64,000 nt of DNA from Dawidia soli (GTDB taxonomy: Bacteria > Bacteroidota > Bacteroidia > Cytophagales > Cyclobacteriaceae), in assembly GCF_018598185.1 (NCBI RefSeq), contig NZ_JAHESC010000023.1:1-64000 (forward strand). The letters are read 5' to 3'. Positions 33,174 to 41,651 of this stretch are shown here, piece by piece; position 1 is the first letter of the stretch, and every line of letters begins with the position of its first letter. A model generated the notes under the pieces. That model had not been told where the DNA came from, made no database searches, and saw only the letters and a program-made list of their open reading frames with translations. Both the position numbers and the translations under genes were made by a program.

Positions 33174-34406
33174 TCAGGTTTCAGCACAGGCTTCGATCAG
33201 CATCTTCCAGGTTGAATCCTTCATAAAAGCGGTCTCGAAAAAATCGTCGAAACCTTCTCGGGGGATCTCCGAAGCCCCGGCCATTGGAAAAAATATTGAA
33301 AATCCGGAATTGGGTTTTTCGATTTTTTTTCCAATGTGGCTTTGGATCACAACCAGGTCCCGGATCGAGAGCAGCCTGCTGGCGCACAAAAAATTCTCGC
33401 TCAATAATTTCTGCGCTGCCATTTGCCGGGTGAAGTGGTAGAAATCGAGCAAGCCCACCGCGAGAAAGTGACCGTTGTCCCTTGCTTCCACGATTGCCTC
33501 CTTGTCTGTCGCAAGACGCTGCAGCAGTATATTCGCCAGGACCTCGATTTGCTCCGCCAGTGAATCGTAATATCGCAGATCCGTGGCAAATAACGCGGTA
33601 CTGTTTTTGGCCAATTCTTCCTCATCCACATCGGTATATACCTTGGAAGCAAAGGACTTTACCGCCAGTCTGGCGATCTTCCGCGGGGTTACATGTTCAT
33701 CATTGTTCAGTACCTGGAAAAGGTAATGATAGTTATACCCCTCAAAGTCCATATGGCCTTCCGGGGCCACCAGGTACTTCACCGAATGGCGCAAGGCATA
33801 TCCCGCGTCGAAGAACTGCATATAACAATTCATCATGATCGCAACGTCAACTTTCTTTTTGCCAAAGGTGCAACGGATGGCCCATGCCAGCTCTTCCATA
33901 GTCAGTATCTTAGCCTCTTCGTTGCAAACAGGCTCGAACGTGCGCTTCAGGGTATGAAGGGCGGTGAACTTGAGAGAAAACATGCCATAGGCTCTCCCAT
34001 GATCCCAGCTGAATAAAATATAGTGCTTTGCCTTGAACGGCAATAATACCTGTTGCCGGAAATATTTCTCCAGGTGCACGGGATTGGTAATGTCAAAGTC
34101 GCGTTCTTCCAGGACCTCATACAACTCATGAGAAAAACCGGTTGTACCCGCCGGTAAAGGGAGCAGTCGGAAGAACATGGTCGTTAACGTGGGATCGGGG
34201 ATTTCAACCGGAAGCAGCGACACATCGCCCTTTAGCAGGGCCGTTAGATTCTCACGGTAGAAATGCAGGCACACGATCACATTGACATGTGCCTTCAATT
34301 CCAAACACCGGATGTCGTTGATCATCCGGATCACCTCCGGCATGTTTCCTCCTACAGATTTGATCAGGAAGAAAACGGTCCATTTTCGTTTCTTTTTAGA
34401 ACCCAT
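33174..34406 (-). CDS. Clostripain-like (C11) cysteine protease
   Basis: A 410-residue protein of caspase-clan (CD) type. From ATG 34406 the catalytic His136 lies in FSWDHGRAYG and Cys194 in AIMMNCYMQ. Both are preceded by the hydrophobic strands typical of C11 peptidases. The N-terminus KKKRKWTVFFLIKSVGG has no signal peptide, so it is probably intracellular. C11 enzymes cleave after basic residues and often self-process; several CD-clan proteases act in regulated death or defence. It sits end-to-end against the small gene and the subtilisin. Confidence 0.8.
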   Translation of the reverse strand: MGSKKKRKWTVFFLIKSVGGNMPEVIRMINDIRCLELKAHVNVIVCLHFYRENLTALLKGDVSLLPVEIPDPTLTTMFFRLLPLPAGTTGFSHELYEVLEERDFDITNPVHLEKYFRQQVLLPFKAKHYILFSWDHGRAYGMFSLKFTALHTLKRTFEPVCNEEAKILTMEELAWAIRCTFGKKKVDVAIMMNCYMQFFDAGYALRHSVKYLVAPEGHMDFEGYNYHYLFQVLNNDEHVTPRKIARLAVKSFASKVYTDVDEEELAKNSTALFATDLRYYDSLAEQIEVLANILLQRLATDKEAIVEARDNGHFLAVGLLDFYHFTRQMAAQKLLSENFLCASRLLSIRDLVVIQSHIGKKIEKPNSGFSIFFPMAGASEIPREGFDDFFETAFMKDSTWKMLIEACAET

Positions 34407-34564
34407 TTCGTACAGTGCCCTATACGAAATATACACAGAAAGGAACCCTGAACAACCGCCCCTCCCAAAATATCATCCAGTCAAAATCACAGGCAAACCA
34501 CAGGCATCCGCACGAACGCGCACAAGCCGTTTGCCAAAGCGTGTGCGGATAACCGCATCCCGCG

Positions 34565-35161
34565 TCAATATACTTTTTCCCAGAGCTTTAAATTACCCTT
34601 GAACTGCGTATCGACCAGCGTAAAGTTGGTAGGAATCATCCATTCCTCCGTGAAATAGGTCGCCAGGCGTACGCCCGACGGCAAAGAGCTGAGCTTGTTG
34701 GCCGTCTGAACGCCATAACTATTATAATACCCCGCGCTCAGCGCAATCGTTTGGTCAATGCTCTGACGAGGATCCATATTCTCGTAGAACGAATTGTAGA
34801 AATAGAATCCGTTGAAATCCCGGAAATCGATCGAAATGATGTTGGCGTTGATATAGGTCGTATTGGTAAGGTGGTAGGCGTCAGCGAGCGTTCTGGACAA
34901 TTCCACGAGCTCGGCTCGTTGCTCCACACCGGTAAAATGACCGTGCGTGGTAGCGGCGCCGATCATGCAGAACTTACCCACGCCCGAGCCGATGTCCAGC
35001 ACATGTACGCCCCGCCGGTTGGCCAGGAATTGAGCCGCTGCTTTTGCGACAGAGACCGGCGTCCAATGTTTCCGGGCCAATCGCCGGATATGAGCAGGAT
35101 AGATCGCGTCGAAGTCGTCGTCGGTGGTATCGATCAGGTTTTGAAGATCAAGGTTCATCAT
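34565..35161 (-). CDS. Class I SAM-dependent methyltransferase
   Basis: A protein of about 198 residues. Motif I VLDIGSGVGKF and the following GVEQR acidic strand end are clear, so SAM binding is expected. The rest shows FNGFYFYNSFYEN, a motif IV-like stretch. Substrate unknown. Start ATG 35161 or 35158 is preferred over 35194, because the extra residues look like random hydrophobic sequence. It is a single gene between unrelated neighbours. Confidence 0.8.
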   Translation of the reverse strand: MMNLDLQNLIDTTDDDFDAIYPAHIRRLARKHWTPVSVAKAAAQFLANRRGVHVLDIGSGVGKFCMIGAATTHGHFTGVEQRAELVELSRTLADAYHLTNTTYINANIISIDFRDFNGFYFYNSFYENMDPRQSIDQTIALSAGYYNSYGVQTANKLSSLPSGVRLATYFTEEWMIPTNFTLVDTQFKGNLKLWEKVY

Positions 35162-35318
35162 AAGCCGCAACAAAGCAGCGTACAAAACTATCATTTATAA
35201 GAAATTCACACCTACATTTCAGTGATTCAGGAAGCGACCCGCCACGGCGCGGTCGGTAGATGCGTAACCCGGGTACGATCTTTTTACGATCGGTAGTCAT
35301 TCACAATGATCGATCTGC

Positions 35319-35675
35319 ATGTCACAGCAGCACAAAGATATTTTACTCCAGGCCAACGCCGCGATAGCCGCCCGCAATTATGAAGGTTTTTTGTCGCACT
35401 GCACCGACGACACCGAATGGACCTTCGTAGGCGACCAGGTGCTGAAAGGAAAAGAAGCCGTTCGCCGATACATGGCAGCAACGTATATCGAACCGCCCAG
35501 GGTAACAGTCGACAACCTGATCGCAGAAGGAGACTTCCTCACCGCCGTAGGCGAAATATCGATGAAAGACAAGGACGGCAGGGAAACGCACTACGCCTAT
35601 TGCGACGTCTGGCGTTTCCGCGACGGAAAGATGGCCGGGCTGAAGGCATTCGTCATCAAAACAGACCCCCGGTAA
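35319..35675 (+). CDS. SnoaL-like (NTF2 superfamily) protein
   Basis: A 118-residue protein with the compact alpha+beta plan of SnoaL-like domains: the N-terminal helix ILLQANAAIAARNYEGFLSHCTDDTEWTFVG, then KGKEAVRRYM, then AEGDFLTAVGEI and CDVWRFRDGKMAGLKAFV. These are small cytosolic binding or isomerase-like proteins. No specific role can be given. Confidence 0.85.
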   Translation: MSQQHKDILLQANAAIAARNYEGFLSHCTDDTEWTFVGDQVLKGKEAVRRYMAATYIEPPRVTVDNLIAEGDFLTAVGEISMKDKDGRETHYAYCDVWRFRDGKMAGLKAFVIKTDPR

Positions 35676-35777
35676 CAAAGCGCGACACATTTGCCCCCTT
35701 TGAATGTCATCTTATCCCCGCGCGGAGACAAACGACGTTCGCTAGTTTTATAACGTCGCACAACCACCGACCGAATT

Positions 35778-36443
35778 ATGAAACTACTTCTCACCGCAGC
35801 CGGCATCAGCAACGCAAGCATCCACCGCGCCCTGGTTGACCTCCTGGGAAAACCCGTGAGCGAAGCAAGCGCCCTCTTCGTCCCCACCGCGATCTACGCT
35901 ATACCCAACGGGAGTAACATCATACGCGGCGTGATCACCGGATCATTAGGCGACCCCTTCTGCGACCTGGGCTGGAAGTCGCTGGGCCTGCTGGAGCTCA
36001 CCGCGCTGCCCAGCATCAAACGCGAGCTTTGGGTACCCATGCTCCAGGAGACCGACGCCCTGCTCGTGGGCGGCGGCGACTGCCAGTACTTATGCTATTG
36101 GATGAAACGATCCGGACTCACCGACCTCTTACCGACGCTCCTCAACAAGATAGTCTACGTAGGCCTGAGCGCCGGAAGCATGATCATGACCCGCTACGGA
36201 ACGACCTATAACAACCATACCTTGCCGGCCGAAAGCGACAAATCACTAGGCCTGCTTGACTTTGCCCTGCATCCCCACCTCGATCATGAATGGTTCCCCG
36301 AAAATTCCCTGGCCAACCTGGAAAAGCTGGCCGCCACGATCCCCGTACCGTCGTATATGATCGACGATCAGACCGCCATGAAAGTGACCGATGGCACGAT
36401 CGAAGTCATTTCCGAAGGGAACTGGAAATTGTTCACCCCCTAA
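35778..36443 (+). CDS. S51-family peptidase (dipeptidase E-like)
   Basis: A 221-residue cytosolic serine peptidase of the class I glutamine-amidotransferase-like fold. The VGGGDCQYL strand and the nucleophile elbow GLSAGSM (Ser131) are typical of S51 alpha-aspartyl dipeptidases. A late His (HPHLDHEW region) is a plausible partner. It likely cleaves Asp-Xaa dipeptides. It is convergent with the T9SS type B gene only 17 bases away. Confidence 0.85.
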   Translation: MKLLLTAAGISNASIHRALVDLLGKPVSEASALFVPTAIYAIPNGSNIIRGVITGSLGDPFCDLGWKSLGLLELTALPSIKRELWVPMLQETDALLVGGGDCQYLCYWMKRSGLTDLLPTLLNKIVYVGLSAGSMIMTRYGTTYNNHTLPAESDKSLGLLDFALHPHLDHEWFPENSLANLEKLAATIPVPSYMIDDQTAMKVTDGTIEVISEGNWKLFTP

Positions 36444-36460
36444 CGGCCACCACGAAAATT

Positions 36461-39214
36461 TTATTGATCCTTGCCGGAATAAGCCACCGTGATCACCCCG
36501 CGATACTCTTTGTTGGAATACCCCAGGTGATAGAAATACATACCCGGAGCCTCCCCGTTGGGGTGCCATTGAAACGCGCGGTTGCCGCTGCTATAAACGC
36601 GGCGGCCCCAGCGGTTGAAGATCGTAATACGTTCGAAATGTCCCGCGCAGTTGTCGAGGGGCAGGATGTTGACCCATTCGCCCGTGGCCTCGTCGCGTTT
36701 CTGCATGGCGAAGTAGTCGTTCTTGTCATCGCCGTTGGGCGAGACGAAGTTAGGCGGGAGGAAGTTATCGTCGCTGCCGTCGATGTCTTCAATGTGCAGG
36801 CTTACCGTTACCGTGTCGGCCAGGTTGGCAAAACAGCGGTCGTCGCTTACGCGGAAGGTAAAGGTATAGTCGTTCGCATATACCTGGTTTACGAAAATGC
36901 TGCAGTCGGGCTCCCAAACAAACGTACCCTCCACCGGACTTTGAGACGGTGCCGATGTAAACGTATACCCCGACGGTTCGACCGTACCCGTCGCGCCCAC
37001 CAGGGTCATCGTGAGCATGTCGGGGTGGGGGAAGAGATCGCTGTCGCGGCCGGTCAGCGCGAGCGAGATCGGCTGACCGAGAATGACGTTCATGGAGTTG
37101 TCGGCCGCCAGTACCAGGTCCGCGTTGGTGTTGACGACCGACAGCGCGGGCGCGCTGTTGTCCGGTGGCGCCACGTTGACGTTCACCACCAGCGTGTCGG
37201 AATATTTAAAACGGCATTTGTTATTGTAATCCGTTACAAAAAAGTGAAAGGTAAAAGAGCTCTTCACACGCAGGTCGATGGGCCCGCAACGCAGGTCCCA
37301 GGCAAACGGCGATTGCACATCGCGAATTCCCTCTTCCGCCGGGAAGACCGCATTGTAATCCGACAGCGCAAAGCCCTTGCCTTCACCGAACAAAGACAGC
37401 AGATCACCGTCGTCGTCGTGACCGAAGACCGTAAAGCGAAGCGACTCGTTTATCTTCCGGTTCACCGTCACCGTATCGGCAAAAGTATCGCCCGTCAGCC
37501 CGCTTGTGGAAATAACCGGTTTAGTATTTCCCGGCAGGATGATCCGCAGATCCACCTTCAGCTGATCCGGATTTTTAAAATCGCACCGGTCGGCATCTTC
37601 TACCTGGAGCACCACCGGAAAGAACGTCTGCTGCGTAAAGTCGAAGACGCTGCACCGCGTGTCCCAACGAACCTTCGCCGTCAGCGTGTTGCCCGTCTGT
37701 TTGACGTCCGTCAAGCTTATGCCCGCTTGCGCCAGGGTAGTAGGACCGGTCAGCGGCAGCAACGTCAGGGTCATGATATCGCCGTCGGCATCAAACGCTT
37801 CGATGTCCCAGGTCTTGATACCAGAGTCTTCGTTCACCGACGCCGCGATATCGGTGGTGATAAACACCGCGGGCGCATTGACCGGCGGTGTGATCGTGAC
37901 GTTCACCAGCAACGTATCGAGGTACGGCAGGCTACACGCATCGTCGGCGGCGATAATGGCGACCTGGAAAGGGCGGTTTACAAAAGGGCACTCCGGAAAG
38001 CACAGGCGGAAAGTCGCCGCGGGATTCGCACGCGTAAGCCGCACCGATGTCAGCGCAGGCAAAATGCCACTGATGTCCTCTTGAAAACCTACGGGCACCG
38101 CGCGCAGCTCGATGTCTTCGGTGAAACCATCGAGCTGGTTGTTGATATCGTCGTCGGTAACACGCACCTCGATGCAGCGGTTGGCATCCGGCGTACCGGC
38201 GGCAAACGTCACATTCATGACTTCATCGTGCGTAAAAGAGCCTTCGCTCAGGGTACGTCCAAGGATCTGCGGAGGCACCGCCGTAGGGCATTCGTCCACG
38301 ACAAACATCTGGAAGTCGCGGCGCACCTCGCCGATCTTGCGCCCCTCGCGGAATTCTTCACACCGCACCGCAAAGACATACAGGCCGAGACCGTTGAACG
38401 ACGGCGTGACCGTAAGCAATCCGTCGCGGCTGATGGCCAGGTTCGGACTGGCGCGCATGACATTCGTGAGACTGAACGGCGAGAGCCACTGCACGTCCGG
38501 ATACGGGCCGGCATGCGGTCCGTTGGCAGGCACTGCCTCGGCGGTGACCGTGTTGAGTGGCGTAATGAGTGAGTACACCAGCGAGTCGCCATCCGGATCC
38601 GTACCCGTAAAGTTGGCATAGTAAGGCTTGGAAGGACATGCATAGTCGCTCAGCGGTATAAACAACTGCGGCGACGAGTTGACGAACGCGCGGTTGCGCC
38701 AAACGACTGCCGGGAACTCCATGTAAAACGTTTGACCCGCCGCGTTGGGAAAGTCGACGGCCCCCACGGGCGGCTCCTGGCTGACGATGTTGAGCAGGCC
38801 CACGTTGTTATAGTTGCGGCAGCAGCGCTCCCAGCTCACGTAGTAGCCATCCGCGTGGTTGAAGGCGTTGCTGCGCAACGCGATCGTATCGCTGTATACG
38901 ATCTTGTCGGTAATGATGCCACCCGCCGAGCATTCAGGTTGTGTATACTCCACGCGCGACCGCGAGCTGAAAATGAGCTCCTTGAGACGCAGGCGCCGGT
39001 TGTCGAATTTTCGAAACACCCCTACCTCGATCGTGGGCTCTTCCGCCGCCGGGTCGCGGCCGGGGTTGTTCTGCACGTCCAGGTAATAGATGAGGTTGAT
39101 GCGATAGATATTGCCCGACACGTGCACCAGCTCGATCTCTCCCCCTACAATATGCCGGGCTGCCGCGGGCAGGCAGAAAAATACAAACAGCAGGATCGGA
39201 ACAAGACGCTTCAT
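36461..39214 (-). CDS. Large exported protein with gliding-motility-associated T9SS type B domain
   Basis: A 917-residue exported protein. A signal peptide (to AAARH, about residue 20) is followed by the HIVGGEIELVHVSGNIYRI opening common in this family. Then come several repeated Ig/cadherin-like beta units with DxDGD-type loops (for example TDPDGDSLVYSL, FDADGDIMTLTL, HDDDGDLLSLFG). The C-terminus NFVSPNGDDKNDYF to ITIFNRWGRRVY is the CHU/gliding-associated type B sorting domain (TIGR04131 type). It should be secreted by T9SS and stay at the surface. The Asp-rich loops probably bind calcium. Function may be adhesion. Confidence 0.9.
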   Translation of the reverse strand: MKRLVPILLFVFFCLPAAARHIVGGEIELVHVSGNIYRINLIYYLDVQNNPGRDPAAEEPTIEVGVFRKFDNRRLRLKELIFSSRSRVEYTQPECSAGGIITDKIVYSDTIALRSNAFNHADGYYVSWERCCRNYNNVGLLNIVSQEPPVGAVDFPNAAGQTFYMEFPAVVWRNRAFVNSSPQLFIPLSDYACPSKPYYANFTGTDPDGDSLVYSLITPLNTVTAEAVPANGPHAGPYPDVQWLSPFSLTNVMRASPNLAISRDGLLTVTPSFNGLGLYVFAVRCEEFREGRKIGEVRRDFQMFVVDECPTAVPPQILGRTLSEGSFTHDEVMNVTFAAGTPDANRCIEVRVTDDDINNQLDGFTEDIELRAVPVGFQEDISGILPALTSVRLTRANPAATFRLCFPECPFVNRPFQVAIIAADDACSLPYLDTLLVNVTITPPVNAPAVFITTDIAASVNEDSGIKTWDIEAFDADGDIMTLTLLPLTGPTTLAQAGISLTDVKQTGNTLTAKVRWDTRCSVFDFTQQTFFPVVLQVEDADRCDFKNPDQLKVDLRIILPGNTKPVISTSGLTGDTFADTVTVNRKINESLRFTVFGHDDDGDLLSLFGEGKGFALSDYNAVFPAEEGIRDVQSPFAWDLRCGPIDLRVKSSFTFHFFVTDYNNKCRFKYSDTLVVNVNVAPPDNSAPALSVVNTNADLVLAADNSMNVILGQPISLALTGRDSDLFPHPDMLTMTLVGATGTVEPSGYTFTSAPSQSPVEGTFVWEPDCSIFVNQVYANDYTFTFRVSDDRCFANLADTVTVSLHIEDIDGSDDNFLPPNFVSPNGDDKNDYFAMQKRDEATGEWVNILPLDNCAGHFERITIFNRWGRRVYSSGNRAFQWHPNGEAPGMYFYHLGYSNKEYRGVITVAYSGKDQ

Positions 39215-39303
39215 AGGGCAACACGGGCCGGTTCAGGAATGTTAAAGATAGAGAATCGAGGCGAGGGGGAAAACCCCCGCCAGTTTGTATTTTTGCGCTC
39301 TTT

Positions 39304-40725
39304 ATGCGAAAAGGCGACGTAATCGAAAATATTGTAGTCGAAACCATGGCTTCTGAAGGCAAATGCGTTTCGCACGTAGACGGAAAAGTGATCTTCCTGG
39401 AGGGCGGTGCCCCCGGCGACACGGTAGATGCCGCCCTCACCAAGATCAAAGGCAGTTACCTGGAAGGCCGCGTCACGCAGATCCGCCAGCTGTCACCCGA
39501 CCGCGCGCAGCCGTTCTGTGAGCATTTCGGCCTGTGCGGCGGCTGCTCCTGGCAGCACATCCAATACGAAAACCAGCTGCACTACAAACAACGCCAGGTG
39601 GTCGACAACCTCGAGCGCCTGGGTGGCCTGACACTGCCGCCGCTCACGCCGATCCTGGGTTCGGCCAAAACCCGCTACTACCGCAACAAGCTCGACTATA
39701 CTTTCTCCGCGCAGCGCTGGCTCACACGCGAAGAGATGCACGACGAAAACAAGCCCGGCCAGGGCGAAGTAGCATTGGGCTATCACATCCCGCGCAAATA
39801 CGATCTGGTATTTGACGTCCGCCAATGCCACCTGCAACCCGATCCCTCCAACGCCATCCGCCTGGCCGTAAAAGACGAGGCCGTGCAGCACCATATTCCC
39901 TTCTTCGACCTGCGCAAGCAGATCGGATTTTTACGGACCATCACCATCCGCACCGCCAACACCGGCGAAACGATGGTGATCCTGCAGGTAACATACGACA
40001 AGATGGAATGGATCGAATTGATCCTGCGCCGCCTGGAGCGCGATTTCCCGCAGATCACGTCGTTCCAGTACGTCATCAACGGCAAAAAGAACGACACCTT
40101 CGCCGACCTGAATATCCTCACCTGGAAAGGCAACGCCTACATCACCGAGCAAATGCCCAAGCCCGACGGCAGCGGCATACTGCAGTTCCGCGTAGGCCCC
40201 AAATCATTCTACCAAACCAACTCCGACCAGGCCTTTGAATTATACAAGATCGCCTGGGCCATGGCCGACCTGAAAGGCCACGAGCTGGTATACGATCTCT
40301 ACACCGGCACCGGCACCATCGCCAACTTCGTCGCCGGCCAGGCACGCAAGGTCGTAGGCCTGGAGTACGTCGCCGCCGCCATCGACGACGCCAAAGTAAA
40401 CTCCGCGATCAACGGCATCACCAACACCGACTTTTACGCCGGCGACATCAAAGACCTCCTCGACGACGAGTTCCTCTCACAGCACGGCCGCCCCGACACC
40501 GTCATCACCGACCCCCCGCGTGCCGGCATGCACGAAGACGTCTGCAAAATGCTCCTCAAAGCCGAACCCGAAAAGATCGTCTACGTAAGCTGCAACCCCG
40601 CCACCCAAGCCCGCGACCTGAAGTGGCTCTCCGAAAAATACGAGATCTCCGCCGTCCAACCCGTCGACATGTTCCCCCACACCATGCACGTCGAAAACGT
40701 CGTCCGCCTGGACCGGAAGCGGTAG
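39304..40725 (+). CDS. rlmD: 23S rRNA (uracil-1939-C5)-methyltransferase RlmD
   Basis: A 473-residue RNA methyltransferase that makes m5U in 23S rRNA. An N-terminal TRAM domain (about 1-60) is followed by the 4Fe-4S site FCEHFGLCGGCSWQ (Cys72, Cys78, Cys81 plus a later Cys). The SAM motif YDLYTGTGTIANF is next, then TDPPRAGMHEDV, then the catalytic Cys in YVSCNPATQARDL. The end matches VRLDRK. RlmD and the related RumB/RlmC differ in detail; length and the full Fe-S motif favour RlmD. A TATTTTTG element (39288-39295) just upstream could be its -7 box. Confidence 0.9.
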   Translation: MRKGDVIENIVVETMASEGKCVSHVDGKVIFLEGGAPGDTVDAALTKIKGSYLEGRVTQIRQLSPDRAQPFCEHFGLCGGCSWQHIQYENQLHYKQRQVVDNLERLGGLTLPPLTPILGSAKTRYYRNKLDYTFSAQRWLTREEMHDENKPGQGEVALGYHIPRKYDLVFDVRQCHLQPDPSNAIRLAVKDEAVQHHIPFFDLRKQIGFLRTITIRTANTGETMVILQVTYDKMEWIELILRRLERDFPQITSFQYVINGKKNDTFADLNILTWKGNAYITEQMPKPDGSGILQFRVGPKSFYQTNSDQAFELYKIAWAMADLKGHELVYDLYTGTGTIANFVAGQARKVVGLEYVAAAIDDAKVNSAINGITNTDFYAGDIKDLLDDEFLSQHGRPDTVITDPPRAGMHEDVCKMLLKAEPEKIVYVSCNPATQARDLKWLSEKYEISAVQPVDMFPHTMHVENVVRLDRKR

Positions 40726-41075
40726 GCTGGCGCCTTTTGTTTTTAAGGGAATCGGGAGACTGCTGCCATACCAGGCCGGTACAAGTAAAGTCAACCGCGC
40801 GCGCAGCGCGCAAAAAGCAACAACTGGTTCGAGTCTTCCGACCGGAGGGAGGGCGACTCGGACCCAGCATTGTGCGGGTCTCCTGACCCGCTCCTTATCG
40901 TCGTCCACCAAAGCTTCCACCACAAAAACGTCCCAGCGTCGTCCCCAACGCCCACGTCGTCCACCAACGTCAATAAAAAACTTCCCTCCACCGTCCTCAC
41001 CCTCACACTGTTTTTTACCGGCGGTGGGGAACAAAATCTATAATATTGCTAGTTTAGTGCAGACGATTGAATTAC
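40726..41075. other. Intergenic region with composite palindromic repeat
   Basis: 350 bases without genes. It holds repeat copy A (40825-40891) and a GCGCGCAGCGCGC palindromic stretch (around 40798-40811). Confidence 0.6.
40825..40891. repeat. Composite palindromic repeat, copy A
   Basis: Hairpin II has arms TGGTTCGAGTC (40825-40835) and GACTCGGACCCA (40855-40866) around TTCCGACCGGAGGGAGGGC-like loop sequence. Hairpin III is GCGGGTC-tcct-GACCCGC (40874-40891). The same order of hairpins occurs in copies B and C. Confidence 0.8.
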
Positions 41076-41651
41076 ATGCAACGAAGAACTGCACTGAAAC
41101 AGCTGGGCTTGATCGCGGGGGCGGCTATCATCCTGCCGCATTGCACCAGCAAGGAGGCCGCCACCGAGGCCACCATCAAACTCCACAAGCTGCAAGTCAG
41201 CAGTCAGCAGGAAAACCTGCTGGCAACCATGACCGAAGCCCTCATCCCCAAAACCGATACCCCCGGCGCCAAAGAGCTGAACATCCACCAATTCGTACTG
41301 CGGATGATGGACGACTGCTTCGACGCCGACGCGCAAAAGAAATTTATGACAGGCCTGGGGCAGGCGCAGAAGTTGCTGGCCGATAAGACCGGCAAGGACG
41401 CCGAAGACTGCACACCGGCAGACATCCAGGCCCTCTTCAAGGACATCGAAGCCAGCAAAACGTCCGCGCCCGCACAAGGCGACGATAACGTGAAAGCTTT
41501 TTACGAGTCCTTCCGCCAGCTCACCATTCGCGGCTACCTCGGCTCCGAATATGTCATGACCAATGTGTTTGGCTACCAGATGATCCCCGGTAAGTTTACC
41601 GGCGAAGTGAAGATCGATGCCAACAGTGACCTCAAAACGATTCTTGCATGA
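41076..41651 (+). CDS. Gluconate 2-dehydrogenase subunit 3-like protein
   Basis: A 191-residue protein of the gluconate 2-dehydrogenase subunit 3 family. The N-terminus QRRTALKQLGLIAGAAIILPHC is a twin-arginine-like signal ending in a possible lipobox Cys. ATG 41076 is preferred over the upstream TTG 41067. Small subunits of this family are exported with, and often serve as chaperone or anchor for, an FAD-dependent GMC dehydrogenase. Here the GMC gene follows with a four-base ATGA overlap, so the two form a complex. Substrate unknown. Confidence 0.85.
   Translation: MQRRTALKQLGLIAGAAIILPHCTSKEAATEATIKLHKLQVSSQQENLLATMTEALIPKTDTPGAKELNIHQFVLRMMDDCFDADAQKKFMTGLGQAQKLLADKTGKDAEDCTPADIQALFKDIEASKTSAPAQGDDNVKAFYESFRQLTIRGYLGSEYVMTNVFGYQMIPGKFTGEVKIDANSDLKTILA

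Noticed and set aside
36290-38572. Long plus-strand frame of 760 codons
   Set aside because: Antisense to the T9SS type B gene, whose signal peptide and sorting domain are certain; the translation is Arg/Val-rich noise.
40825-40866. tRNA-like T-arm sequence GGTTCGAGTC
   Set aside because: No acceptor, D or anticodon arm around it; the sequence is one arm of a dispersed hairpin repeat.
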